NCBI RefSeq assembly: GCF_041260155.1
Contig: NW_027248277.1
Span: 4,252,501 to 4,316,500 of the forward strand
Source of the DNA: Ptychodera flava
Lineage: Eukaryota > Hemichordata > Enteropneusta > Ptychoderidae
Length of the DNA stretch: 64,000 nucleotides
Direction of reading: 5' to 3'
Shown: positions 1 through 12,000 of the stretch, piece after piece
Layout: the number at the start of each line of letters is the position of its first letter
How positions within the stretch are numbered: the first letter of the stretch is position 1
Notes under the pieces: generated by a model
Told to the model about the DNA's origin: nothing
Databases searched by the model: none
The model's input: the letters and a program-made list of their open reading frames with translations, nothing else
Program-made: the position numbers and the translations under genes

Positions 1-365
1 TATCTATCTATCTATCTATCTAATATTTATCGATCTATAATTTAATCGATATTTCGCTCCCCATGAATCGCTTAATCGGATATTATCAGTTAATTGATAC
101 GTTATTGTTTGTTTTGATGCGGTATTGGTTGACTTTTCTATGTTATTAGTTGATTTAATCCGTTATTGGTGCATTGATTCGTTATCGGTAAATTTGTTGA
201 TACATTATCGGTTAAGAAAAATTACTACGTTATCAGTTAGAAAAATTTACTACGTTATCGGTTCGTTACTACGTTATCGGTTGATTTACTTTGTTATCGG
301 TTCGTTACTACGTTTTCGGGTTTGATATGTTATCGGTCAGTTACGGCAGTTACGGCGTTATCGGT
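1..365. repeat. TATC microsatellite plus ~20-bp minisatellite at unit start
   Basis: A TATC run is followed by degenerate copies of a ~20-bp unit of the type TTGATACGTTATCGGT. The same block recurs at 48,085-48,420 and, reversed, around 28,215-28,740 and 41,150-41,690. It marks the edges of the tandem units and could have served as a recombination substrate, which is inference. Confidence 0.8.
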
Positions 366-493
366 TGTAACACGCCCCCAACGACTGCCGAAAGAGAAGT
401 GATCCTGAGGGTTAAAGTTCACGCTGTTGGGTCTGTCACCTTGACTGTTTACCAGTCGCTCGAAGTCTTGCAGTCAACATTACGAAGACCACC
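366..493 (+). promoter_or_regulatory. Conserved 5' leader of zinc-finger gene A
   Basis: This stretch directly before the first coding exon is nearly identical in all three units (about 30,735-30,855 and 50,271-50,398). It begins near ACACGCCCCCAACGACTGCC and ends in the start context ACCACCATGG. It probably holds 5' UTR and perhaps the core promoter. I see no TATA box and cannot place the transcription start. Confidence 0.4.
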
Positions 494-562
494 ATGGCAA
501 GTAAAATCCTTGCGAATTCAAATTTGCAAAGGAAGATTATGGTAGACTCACTTTTTTATCAG
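494..562 (+). CDS. Zinc-finger gene A, first coding exon
   Basis: The exon has 23 codons, starting MASKILANSNLQRK and ending SLFYQ. It starts at an ATG in a near-ideal context (ACCACCATGG) and ends at CAG followed by the donor GTAGGT, in phase 0. It matches the exons at 30,856 and 50,399 exactly in reading frame, start context and donor, and unit 2 differs by only one residue (K to E). That threefold preservation is the main evidence that it is real. Phase 0 fits both downstream exons. In unit 1 the intron after it is about 22 kb because of transposon insertions, against 4-5 kb in units 2 and 3. It joins a gene whose last exon is frameshifted. Confidence 0.65.
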
Positions 563-644
563 GTAGGTACATGTAGACGTCCAAAGCAGTAAGGGATTTA
601 CAATTTCTCGCCGGAGTGAGCTGCAGCAGGTGGGATTCACAGTA

Positions 645-1219
645 GCTGCAAAATTGTAGCGCAACGGCACGGTCCCTCCACAAAAGGGACCGTGGCTACA
701 GTGAGGCGGTCGGTGATTTTTGGTTTTTGCGACTTCGTTCACCGGTAGCGCTACAAGGCCGATGGCCCTGGTGAGTATCAATATAAGCGCACCCCACTGG
801 ACAGGCGTGTTGATGTGGAATGCAACATATTTACTGCATTTGGTCGTACCGATATATCACTATGACTAAACAGTATACTGCACTAACTTTGTCGTTTTAT
901 GGGGTTTCGAATTTGTTCAAACACGACGATCGCGTTCTGAAAACATTGAGCGTGGGGCGTCGGTGTTTGTGGGAGCCGCCATTACCGGAAGTTGGTAATG
1001 ACGGCTCAAGAAATGTTTCTGAACACGATCGATCGTCGTGTTTGAACAAATTTCAAAACCCATAAATGACAAAGTTGGTGCAGTATACTGTTTAGTCTTC
1101 AGTAATGATAAATCGGTACGACCAAATGCAGTAAATATGTTGCATTCCACATCAACACGCCTGGTCCAGTGGGGTGCGCTTATATATGATACTCCCCAGG
1201 GCCATCGGCCTTGTAGCGC
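645..1219. mobile_element. Palindromic foldback element, unit 1 copy (left part)
   Basis: The sequence is a long palindrome centred near 980. GGCCGATGGCCCTGG near 750 returns reversed near 1,195, and a ~200-nt arm beginning CGTGTTGATGTGG is mirrored. Unit 2 has the whole copy (31,019-31,633). Unit 3 lacks it and keeps the empty site near 50,540. In unit 1 the right arm is split at 1,220 by the 15.5-kb insertion, and its tail resumes at 16,706. No coding capacity is seen. Confidence 0.8.
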
Positions 1220-2901
1220 TACATACGCGATTGTGCAGAACCTTAGTCCAAGCTTGGCGGTACTCTAAGCTTGGGTGAAGGTTTGCCAATGCTCTTCGGC
1301 CAAGCTTGTCGTCGATAAAGATTAATCCAAGCTTGTTTGCAAATCTTGAGATAAGGATTGTGTCCAAAGCTTGGAACAGGGTTATTGCCAAATCTTAAAT
1401 CAAGCCTAGCTGGGATTAAGCTTCAGTGAAGCCACAGGGTCCGGCGAGCAATATTCGTCTAGAAATTATGAATATGATCAATAAATGTCTTGTATTAAAC
1501 TTTTTTTTTCATTATACAAGCCTTACCTGTGTCTAGTGTGTGCCTATTACTTTACCCTAGCTATCTGTGGATAGTATTTCAAAGAAAACAGTCTATATCT
1601 GTTAATTGCCCTCCCTAATCCCCTTCATTAATTTGTTCTGCCGATCGCCAACGCGGGGGCTTATCGCCCTGACCAAATAACTCGTTAGCAGCTCATAAGG
1701 TAGTAGACGGAAAGGGCTGAAACTCTCAGGGTCCGATTTCAAAAAATCTTCATTTTCGAAGGGTTAGGTGACGTAAATTTTCGAAAAAAGTCGGCATCAG
1801 CTTTGTACTTAAGCAAGCAAGAACACTGACTAGTTATTTTCAGGATTCCAATGGCCGAAGACGGAGTACAGCGATCGAGTGGTTCTACCAGTCGATGGCA
1901 TGAGGATGGGAGTAACGCCGGAAGACGGAAGTTGCGACCTTTGACACTATGCTGGCTCATATCTTGTTTACGGGAGCGAGCAAATGGACAAGTTGTAAAC
2001 AAAATTTGCATACTTCCACAAAAGCTTCGCTTGTGTCAAGGTCGATTGTTGTACTGTCAGTTAGTCTCCCCACTGTATTTCAGTGCATTAAAATACTCCG
2101 GCATCAAAGTTGGGATGTTAAGTTCGTTCAAATTTCCCAGGCTTTCATTTGGTAGACGCAACTAAAACACTAATAAGCCACAAACACTAAAAACACCGTG
2201 TGAAGTAATTGCAGTGTTTGCCCCCGTTTGCAAAGTCGGGTTGATTAAATCATGATTAAATCTAGTGAACATTTCTAAAAAACACGATGTCTCGGATCGA
2301 AATGAATTCGTCTGTCTGTTTATGATTTGACCAAAGACAGCGTAGTGGACGACCAGTTTTACTGCCAATGGCTTGACAGTGATGCCGCGCCTACTCTCGT
2401 GTCTGATCCGCAAAACAGAAAGGATCGCGTTGAATTTTCTAGCAGCAGGCACAAGTCGGCAACAAGTAAATTGCTTTGTAGAGATTTATCGTGAAGGAAA
2501 GACAACGGGTGTGAGAATGAACACGAATAGAAAACCAATACTATCACTAGGAAAATTCTCATGTCAATGAAAGCAACTCGGATCTACAAGTTACGCATTT
2601 GACATGCCTTCTTTTCGTTGTCGATGTTATGAAACACAAAACTTTTTCTTTGACTCTTTGCAAGTCCCCCACCTTTCTAAAATGTCAACTGTCTGATGTG
2701 ACCCAAGTAAAATTATTGTAGCTGGAGACATATTTTGGTGAAAATACATTGATTTGTTTGAGATTTTGCTGTGACATCATCGTGAAATAAATGATCGGCA
2801 GCGTTCTTTGTGGCGATGGAATAACCACAATTTCGTGGTTAGTTGCCACATTCAAAAACTTTCCTATTTTAAAGTATGTCCGACAGGTGCACGTGATACA
2901 C

Positions 2902-2904
<3 letters not shown>

Positions 2905-2962
<58 letters not shown>
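2905..2962. repeat. (GA)n microsatellite
   Basis: A pure GA dinucleotide run of nearly 60 bp. It opens spurious Arg-Glu and Ser-Leu reading frames on the two strands. Confidence 0.95.
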
Positions 2963-2966
<4 letters not shown>

Positions 2967-3529
2967 ATCCGAGAAGCCGACTATGCTTGTCTTTGTAGTG
3001 ACTCTATAGGTTCGTTTATTTTTTTGCCAGTTGTTTTTTGCTTTTCTTTGCAATTTCGCTGGTTTAATTGCTTGACGAATGTGTTACAGATTCATTGACA
3101 TTACTGGATCTTTGCGTTGTTCATTATGTTCCCTCCTTTGGATAAATGTAACGGAGATAGGTTTCGAATCAAGTATTACGCAAAGAAATGTTTGATTTAT
3201 ATAAGTGATGAACCTTTGAATAAAAAAACGAGAATATTTTGATCCATTTTGACTTTCCCCATTGATCCGGCTCAAAAGTCAAGTAGTAAACCCAGCGATG
3301 ACTCGTGGAATGATGGATGTTGATGTTTACTTCGGGAAGTGTTTTTGAAATGTTACGAAATTCTATCGGGAAATTAGTAGTTTATACTAAATGCTATATT
3401 TTTACGACCATGGTTTATTGTACAAAGGCAAAGGAAGTCATTACAAAACAGAATAGCAGCCTTAATTTCGTTTTAATTCAATCAAATTTCCGTAACCATT
3501 TGCGCGACATCTCCATCATAAGATCGTTA

Positions 3530-3640
3530 TTGGTCTGTACGTGGTCTGTACACGGTCCTGCGGGCCAGACCGTGGTCTGTATACACGGAGGTAGAAAGAA
3601 AGAGGGACCTCCATGGTCTGTACAATGACCGACGTAGAGA
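3530..3640. repeat. GGTCTGTA short palindromic repeats
   Basis: Several copies of GGTCTGTAC, with the self-complementary pieces GGTCCTGCGGGCCAGACC and GGAGG...CCTCC, make a small compound palindrome inside the 3.1-kb element. A related ACGGTCC...GGACCGT hairpin occurs near 670 and near 8,365. Confidence 0.5.
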
Positions 3641-4511
3641 AAGGAGGTATAGGCCTATAGCTTCACTTGCCTAAGTCTGACGCATCTGTGGCATTTAGAT
3701 ATCAAAAGAGAGTAGTAGAATTACAGGAATTGACTTCAGCAGACTGTCGCGTTAGTTGTTAGGTGGTCGAGAGATGGGAGCAACACGTACATGTCGCGTA
3801 GCTCGTGGAGTGGCGTAAGGAGAGCCATGCTATAGCGTCCTGCCCGAGAAACTCCGAACGACCAGGGCCAGTCCATAATCTTGGAGGTAACATATCACAC
3901 CTGTACGCTTCATAATCAGTTGATTTTCTCTCACAATGATAAGGAAAGTACTTTATTTGGCCTCAATTTTATTAGACATCAGGGGACAAAATATGTCTTC
4001 CTGACTCCAATATGTCCGTATCCATTACGTTACACCACACGAAAATTCAAAGCGGACACCATCGCTGCTGAACTACATTTACTTTGAAGATTACGTAATG
4101 GCGTTCGCGCATACATGCATACCTAATAGTATACGTTGTTTATTTCTGTTTATCTATGCATACATGCATAAATTAAGTGTCTAGGTACTTTACTCCCATC
4201 CTCTTGCCACGGACCCTGAGAGTTTCAGCCCTTTCCGTCTACTACCTTATGAGCTGCTAACGAGGTATTTGGTCAGGGCGATAAGTCCCCGCGTCAGTGA
4301 TCGGCAGAACAAATTAATGAAGGGGATTAGGGAGGGCAATTAACAGATATAGACTGTTTTCTTTGAAATACTATCCACAGATAGCTAGGGTAAAGTAATA
4401 GGCACACACTAGACACAGGTAAGGCTTGTATAATGAAAAAAAAGTTTAATACAAGACATTTATTGATCATATCATAATTTCTAGACGAATATTGCTCGCC
4501 GAACCCTGTGG

Positions 4512-5824
4512 TGAAGCTTGGCATTTAACCTTCACCTAAGGACAAACAACGGAGCTGTTACGTACGGCGGAAAACGCAGACAGGCAGTTTGGTCGATATC
4601 GTATTGTATTCGAGTGATGTGTCCAAAATGCAAACGCATTATGTGTAATAACCCCTTTATCATACATGCATACATTGGTTATGATCATTTTCCTGGCGGC
4701 ATTCCAATACTGAAGTTGATACGAAATCGACAGAAATAGGCCCTTGCTTATTCATTCTATTCGCGCTGTACTCATATAGAAAGTTGGTTGCGAAGGAGTG
4801 ATGGCAACTGTTTCACTTGTTGATATTATTCCGCTTTTGGGCCATTTCACTTCACTGGGTGGTTGTGGTAAAATTTCAAATTAAACAATTTAATTATTAA
4901 CATGTCAATCCGGGTTTCCATAATTTGAAGGATGTTAATATTTATGTGAACTGCCGCATTAAATGTGAAACATGGGCTGGAGTCTGTAAAGTGAGTAATT
5001 TTTCAGCTCTGAAAAATATTCAAAGCCCTTCATGAAAGTTACGATGCCCACCAAAAATCCAGTCAAAATTGACCTTGCGCAGCTCCCAGAGGAAAACCTA
5101 CAGATATCTGTACGGCCTCGCCTGTTGTACGACTGCAATGTGGATGTACGTTTAATAGTAACACAATTGGAACTATTTTGTGATTATAAGATCTTGAGCA
5201 TTTTGTTGTAATCTATTTAAAAATCACGAATCTAACAGTGTTTTTGTGTGAAGACGAGGGCAAATTTTATAAATTATTGATAATTGCACAATCATCAAAT
5301 ACACCTATAACAAATTTTACACTTTTGTCTAGCTTTTCGCACTCTCAGGAAAGGAGAACCCATTAAATGTAACTGATTTGTCAATTTTGTTTAGGTTTAA
5401 GTGAAAATACAAATTTCCTTTCCAAGGCTTATTTGTAGGCATTTGCTTTTCTCACCGAACGATGCATGATAAAATTTTAAATTTTCGATGGTAAAATGGC
5501 CTTCTACCTCTACCCAAATCAGTTCTGCTGTAGTGTATGTTTTTTTGGTGATCTCTCTTTGAAATGATTTGGTAGATGTTAAGAAAATGACATGTACATT
5601 TATTTATTTCATATACAAGGAAATGAGACCTGGTAAATTTGATAAAACTACCCTTTTCTTGTGCTTGTGCTAATTAATGCTGGAAAATTTTTAAAAATCA
5701 CTGAACTATTTCAGCCCTTCTATTAAAAATGAACTCTTTTTGGTAGATTCAAAGAAATGTAATCAATATCATCTGTCTGTTGAAACCTTAAAATATTAAC
5801 GGCAAAAACCAACAGTTTTTGTCT
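4512..5824. other. AT-rich stretch without recognisable genes
   Basis: This part of the 15.5-kb insertion shows only short chance reading frames. I see no repeat family or coding pattern in it. Confidence 0.5.
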
Positions 5825-6330
5825 GGAATCTTTAGGGACTGTGCAGAGATGTCTTTGCAGCTTTCAGGGACCACTCCGAGGAGACCCTAAATCTTTTAGA
5901 GACCACACTGACATGACCTTGAAACTTTCAGGGACCACCCAGATGAGTCCTTGAAACTTTTAGGGACCACCCAGATGTGACCCTGAATCTTTCAAGGATA
6001 TCCTAATGTGACATTGAAACTTTCAGGGACCACTCAGATGAGTCTTAAAACTTTCAGGGACCACCCAGATGAGTCCTTGAAACTTTCAGGGACCACCCAG
6101 ATGTGACCCTGAATCGTTCAAGGACTATCCTGGTGTGACCTCGAAACTTTCAGGGACCACCCGGATGAGTCCTTGAAACTTTCAGGGACCACCCAGATGA
6201 GTCCTTGAAACTTTCAGGGACCACCCAGATGTGACCCTGAATCGTTCAAGGACTATCCTGGTGTGACCTCGAAACTTTCAGGCACCACCCAGATGAGACC
6301 CCGAACCTTTCAAGGACTATCCTGATGTGA
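5825..6330. repeat. 32-36-bp minisatellite, block 1
   Basis: Tandem variants of CTTTCAGGGACCACCCAGAT followed by GAGTCCTTGAAA (32 bp), mixed with a longer variant containing GTGACCTTGAAA. The pattern of two alternating unit types suggests a higher-order repeat. Confidence 0.9.
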
Positions 6331-7287
6331 CCTTCGCTCGTCAGCTGTGCATTCACAAGCATTACTTGGTAAAGCTGACAGGCAGACGAATCACTGAAAA
6401 GATTTGGTCCAACTTCCTGCACATACAGTGTCAATATTCATGACGGTCGAAGCTAAGATTATGTAATGGCTTAACACAGCGTCCTCATCGCTCCCATATG
6501 TGACTGGTCGGCCGGCTCCAAAACACGTCTTTGCATATTTATCACGCGACGAGATCTACAAGGCATGTTCTTCCCGGCATAAATGTGATAAACTGGGCAG
6601 TGGCTGAACCTTCAGTCGACTTAGACGAGCAAGCCTTGACGATTAATGGTAATTTACTCGCTGGTTGAAGTATGCTGTTACTGGCTGACGCACCGCTGGT
6701 CTGAACAGTAAACAATTAATTATTCGCAAACAATCAGTTCATAATGGCACATTCCATTTTAACCTACAGGGGCATCTAGGATTGTGCGATTGTGTAAGGT
6801 CCCGGGTAAGGTACATGTTACTCTTTTATGCTGTAAAGTTTCCCCACCATTTAAAATACTATGGTTGTATGTTACAGTCTTCATGATTAATTTGGAGATA
6901 TAGTCAATGATACAATTCTCTTTAAGCGACACACTGAATCGTACACCAACTAATATGGTCCTTGCTAATTTACATAGTAAAGGTCACGGGTCACATTGTT
7001 GTGAGGCTCTGTATTGTTTCAAAGTCGAGTGTGTAAACAGCGTGATGTTCGAATGGATTTTGACTACTGCACTAATTCCGAGCGGGAAAGGTTGCCGATT
7101 CTGAATGTAGGACGTCCATTACCCCAATTATTTAATGACAGGACTACATGGAAAGCAACGGAATACTGGATATCTCCGACGAATTTGATGTCTGTTACCA
7201 CGGTCCTTTGGAGTGACACTGACAGTGCTGTTCCGATCTCGACAATGATGTCAGCGACTGTGATTGTAGCGTGAACATGACTAAGAC
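6331..7287. other. Spacer between two minisatellite blocks
   Basis: This ~950-bp segment separates two blocks of the same minisatellite in the same orientation, so it may be an insertion into one older array. I see no gene and no clear terminal repeats. Confidence 0.35.
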
Positions 7288-7650
7288 TATGAGTCCTTGA
7301 AACTTTCAGAGACCACCTGAGGTGTCCCCGAATCTTTCAAGGACTATCCTAATGTGACCTTGAATCTTTCAAAAACCGCCATTGCAAGACGAGTCTTTGA
7401 AACATTCAAGGACCACCCTGATGTGTCCCTGGATCTTTTAGAGACCACTCTGATGTGACCTTGAAACTTCCAGGGACCACCCGGATGAGTCCTTGAAACT
7501 TTCAGGGACCAACCTGAGGTACCCTGAATTTTTCAAGGACTATTCTAATGTGACCTTGAAACTTTCAGGGACCACCCAGATGAGTCCTTGAAACTTTTTT
7601 GGACCACCCTTATGTGTCCCTTAATCTTTTTAAGGGACCACTCAGTGTTC
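7288..7650. repeat. 32-36-bp minisatellite, block 2
   Basis: Same unit family and orientation as the block at 5,825-6,330 (GAGTCCTTGAAACTTTCAG, GACCACCC), more degenerate. Confidence 0.85.
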
Positions 7651-7659
7651 TCCCCAGGA

Positions 7660-7790
7660 ATTTTTTAGAAGAGGGCGAAGATGTGGTGCAAAGCACCACA
7701 GGCGACCGCGTAAGCGGTCGCAGGGGGAGGTCAGGAGGGGGGGTGTCCCCCCTCCTGCCGTTGGAGCTTTTGAAAAACAGAGATTAAATG
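7660..7790. repeat. GC-rich hairpin module (GTGGTGC...GCACCAC)
   Basis: A chain of small palindromes: GTGGTGCAAAGCACCAC, GCGACCGC...GCGGTCGC and GGGGGG...CCCCCC. The same module starts a series at 14,310-14,740 and occurs reversed at 49,840-50,080. It is a dispersed repeat that sits inside or beside the GGGATGGACC elements. Confidence 0.75.
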
Positions 7791-7810
7791 GTGTTATTTG
7801 GTGGCACTTT

Positions 7811-8180
7811 GGGAGTATTTTTTCAGATTTTTTTCGTATAAAAAATTCAAAGGAAAGGAGATCTGAGACAGTGTTTCATAACTTTTATTACAGTTCGCTG
7901 ATTTCAATTATGAAGATTACATTTTTGAAAACGAAAACATAGCGAGAGACATACATTTATTCATCGATGTCAAAATGATCACGGTGACCATAAAACTCAG
8001 GCTTGGGGAGCATTTTTTCAGATTTTTTTCTTATAAAAAACACAAAGGAAAAGAGATCTGAAACAGTGTTCCATAACTTTTATTACAGTTCACTGATTTC
8101 AATGAAGATTACATTTTTGAAAACGAAAACATAGCGAGTCTAGAAACATACATTTATTCATCGATGTCAAAATTAGCACC
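7811..8180. repeat. ~190-bp tandem duplication
   Basis: Two successive copies of a segment beginning GGGAG(T/C)ATTTTTTCAG and containing TTCATAACTTTTATTACAG and CATTTATTCATCGATGTCAA. They are at about 7,811-7,998 and 8,004-8,178. Confidence 0.8.
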
Positions 8181-9456
8181 ATAACACTCACGTGTTCTCA
8201 TCCTGATACACGTCCGACCGAGCCTAAAATTAGGTTGTTTTGCTTTGGGAAGGAATACACAAACGAAATTCTAACCTCCTATAAAAACTTCAGTGTACTC
8301 TGCTGTCCTTGGTTACCCTCCAGCTCCTTGCCATGTTTACTCAGCTAAGTCGGTTACCTAATGCACGGTCCCTATAGGACCGTGGCTAACGTAACGTTAC
8401 GGACTGAGCCATGCAAATATGGCTGCCTTCGATGAGTTGCACATGGGCTTATGATTCGGATGACATCACAAACTCGCGAGATTTGCAAGATCGATGAGAA
8501 TTACGTTTGCAGTCTGCAGGATCGACGCTCACGCTCGCATTTTGCTTGTAAATCACTGTCAACTTTTTTCCCGTACATTTTATTGTTTTATTTTTCAAAA
8601 AAAATAAATCTTTTTCATTTCTGGCAAGGGGGCGCTCGGAATTTACAAGAGGGCACCACGACCCTGTTACCTTATTCAGGGAGAACACTGCCACTTACGG
8701 TAGATATGACCCCTAAACATTTTAAGGACTGGCCACAGGGTGTTGTCTACATGCCCTTCCCCAGGGTGGGTAGGTGTTTCGTTGTATCGCTAATAAAGAT
8801 ATATACCAACCTCTGGTGTTTCGGTCTTAACTTAGCTCTGCCCTGACAATCTTGCGTAAACGTTTTATCAACATGCTGCGTCTATTATCTGATGAATTTG
8901 AGTGCCTAATTAACCAAAGTAATCAAGGGTAAATTACTAATCTGTGGACGCTCTCACCAGATTATCACCGGATTAACTTTGCCAAAGTCAACAACGTACG
9001 CACCAGCAAGGTATAACTGAAGAAAGGGCTGAAACTCTCAAAAGCCGTGTTCACAGAAATCTACTTTACAATAAACATTTCCTAATTTTTTCGGACGTCA
9101 ACAGTTTTCTGGCATGTTTAAACGGGGACAGGCCAATTTATGCCTTCGTCGGTTGCTTCTTGAGCTGTAGAACGCTAATCGAAGCGGTGGAGTCGTGTCC
9201 CGATGTGGTCCGTCAGACCGGAAGCCGGAACTGCAAACCTTTAACCTCAGAAATGTTTACTTTAAGCCCACATGATCGATAGAGGTAAACAAATTAGCCA
9301 ACATGCTTTGGAATCTAGGGTCAAGCTCATCGGTGTTTCTAAACACGGATACGGACATGACAATCTATATGTGTTTTGACTACAGTCGGTCATCGTTTGC
9401 AGGAAGAAACTCGACGCTTGTGACATAAAAACTGACTAGTCGGCAAAAGTATTTTT

Positions 9457-11241
9457 AGTCCCCGCGGACGAAGTCCGGCGGGGACTTATAGATTGGGTCC
9501 CGTCTGTGCGTCCGTCCGTCCGTCCGTCCGTCCGTCCGTCCGTCCGTCATCAACAGTTTCTCAGACACTGCCAAACCAATTTCGTTCAAACTTGGCACAA
9601 AGGCATAGCACTATGACCTACAGATGCACGTCGATTTATTTTGTGATACGATCGAATTTGGCTGCGAGGCGGCCATTTTGTTGCGATTTTTCATGTCTTT
9701 GGACCATAACTCAGACATCCTTGAGCAGATTATGTTCAAACTTGGCACAAAGGCATAACACTATGGCTTTCATATCCATGTCAAATAATTTTGCGATATA
9801 ATCCAATATGGGCGCGAGGCGGCCATTTTGTTGCGATTTTTCATGTCTTTGGACCATAACTCAGACATCCTTGAACAGATTCTGTTCAAACTTGGCACAA
9901 AGGCATAACACTATGGCCTACATGTGCATGTCAAATTATTTTGCGATACGATCCAATATGGCCGCGAGGCGGCCATTTTGTTTGCGATTTTTCGTGTCTT
10001 TGAACCATAACTCAAACATCCTTGAACCGATTCTGTTCAAACTCGGCACAAAGGCATAACACTATAGCCTACACATGCATGTCAAATTATATTGCGATAC
10101 GATCCAATATGGGCGTGAGGCGGCCATTTTGTTGCGATTTTTCATGTCTATGGACCATAACTCAGACATTCTTGAACCGATTCTGTTCAAATTTGGCACA
10201 AAAGCAAAACAGTATGCCCTTCATATGAACACCAATTTATTTTGTGAAATGATCCAATATGGCTGACAGGTGGCCATTTTTTTGCGATTTTTTCATGTCT
10301 TTGAACCGTAACTCAAACATCCTTGAACGGATTTTGTTCAAACTTGGCACAAAGGCAAAGCACGTACTATGGCATGCATATGCATGTATCAATTAACCTT
10401 GCGATAGGATCCAATATGGCTGCAGAACTGCCATTTTGTTGGAATTTTGCATGTCTTTGAATCATAATTCAAAGGTCATTACACCCATTTGTCCAAACTT
10501 GGCACAAAGATCAAGCACTATGGCATACATGTCAATTTACTTCGTGACATGTTCCAATATGGCTGCCAGATTGTAAATTTTTTTCCAATATCTCTGCCCG
10601 ATGGTCTCTTTTGGATTTTTTCATGTCTTTGAGGCTTAATCATATGCAAATATTCCTTAACCAATGTTGTTGAGACTTGGTACAAAGATAAAGTACTATG
10701 GCATACATATGCATGTCTACTAATTTTGTGCTATGATCCATATGGTCAAGAGACAGCCATTTGATTTCAATTTTGGTGTGATTTTTTCATGTCTTTGAAA
10801 CATAAACATAGGTCACTGTCCCTCGATGGACTGATTTTGTTCAAACGTGATACGAAGATGAAATACTATGGCTGCATTCTTGTGCACATTAAATTGTTTC
10901 ATTATATGATCCGAAATGGCTGATGGCTGATTACAACAACATACCCAATCCCATAGCATTTCGAAAATTCCACCAAACCATGTGTATAGTATGTGCCGTC
11001 ATGACACTAGAGGTAGTGAGGGCATCGTTAAGTGTGATATAATCAAAAGTTCCTTCAGTGGTCATTACGGCAGAGATGAGTCATTTATTGAACGTTCCTC
11101 AGATTACTTTATTATGCAAGTCACAGGCCTGATGCACCCGTTGCATCAATGTCATTCCACAGCGACCTAGACCACAGCTACATAGACACCAAAGATTATA
11201 ACAAAATGGACAAGCGGGGACTGTGTCATCAACGATGACTT
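9457..11241 (+). mobile_element. AGTCCCC-type element with central tandem repeats
   Basis: It begins with a hairpin (AGTCCCCGCGG...CGGCGGGGACT) and ends with GGGGACTGTGTCATC followed by a second small hairpin (GTCATCAACGATGAC). Between them is a CCGT run and an array of ~148-bp units. Related copies sit at 17,200 and 32,539. No reading frame of note, so it is non-autonomous. Confidence 0.75.
9555..10940. repeat. ~148-bp tandem array
   Basis: About nine units, recognised by TTGTTCAAACTTGGCACAAA, ACACTATGG, GATCCAATATGG and CGGCCATTTTGTTGCGATTT in fixed order. The first five units are closely alike and later ones decay progressively towards 10,940, which suggests recent spread at the left end. 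Confidence 0.9.
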
Positions 11242-11554
11242 GTCATGCCTTATATATGCTTATTCGTTTCAAGACGAGATGAAAGCTGCGTAATACTCAA
11301 CCAGGTTGATCTATACATTGGGGAGATATTGATGTCACAGTCTTGTCGAACGAAAATGGGGATGTTTAGGCCATAGCAAAGACGGTAAATCAGTCAGCTG
11401 AATAAAACGAATTTTTTTGACACCATATCTTTTTATGTCAGTTTTGAACCCGCGTGAAACCCTGCGTAACAATGTAATAAAGTATAATCAAAACATTTTG
11501 GACATATCTTTTTATGTCAACGTTTGGACACGCTTTAGAAATGCATGATATAGC

Positions 11555-12000
11555 ATACTGTATATGTCTGACTGTCGGGGAAACACTTCTTGCGCCGCTG
11601 TCGGACTCAGTCGCGCGATCACGGTGTCTTTCCCCGTCCTTCCCTTGCACATTCGCTTTACCAAAATGTGTTTTTTGTATAAAAACCGCAGCTTTACAGT
11701 TAAGGACGTTAGACTTCGAAGTTTATGCAATCTATCATCATATGGCCACTGGCTCACCTTTACATGTTTGTGGGACTTTGCTTGGAGTTCACTACCATTT
11801 GACGTAGGCTTCGTCGACTGATAGAATGGAATAACAGACAGATGTGTACATCGGACACAAATGCGAATGCACTGTTTTTTGCGCCTCCGTCGGACTCAGT
11901 TGCTCTGTCTTTCCCTTGCACGTCAGCTTTCTCGAAAATGTGTTTTGTATAAAAACAACTTTACAGTGAAGGATGTGATCCCTCGAAGTTACTAATACAC
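11555..12000. repeat. Imperfect direct duplication
   Basis: The segments 11,560-11,730 and 11,855-11,995 share, in the same order, GTCGGACTCAGT, TTTCCC(C)...TTGCAC, AAAATGTGTTTT...GTATAAAAAC and TTTACAGT(T/G)AAGGA. It is an old internal duplication in the 4.7-kb element. Confidence 0.65.

Larger units (their letters stand above)
1432..4511. mobile_element. 3.1-kb element with ~300-bp inverted arms
   Basis: Arms 1,432-1,735 and 4,210-4,511 are inverted copies of each other, starting CCACAGGGT at the outer edge and ending GGGCTGAAACTCTCAGGG at the inner edge. The interior holds a GA microsatellite and no recognisable gene. Its inner arm end resembles that of the second long-armed element at 8,729-13,458, so the two are probably one family. 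Confidence 0.75.

Noticed and set aside
1851-2165. 104-codon plus-strand frame starting MAEDGVQRSSG
   Set aside because: Inside the 3.1-kb element, no recognisable similarity, and a second frame overlaps it.
2685-3098. Open frames of Arg-Glu or Ser-Leu repeats
   Set aside because: They are translations of the GA microsatellite.
8451-8846. 131-codon plus-strand frame
   Set aside because: Its end is the inverted arm of the 4.7-kb element and no domain is seen.
9555-10940. Possible CRISPR array
   Set aside because: Units are ~148 bp, adjoining and decaying, with no unique spacers. Animal context.
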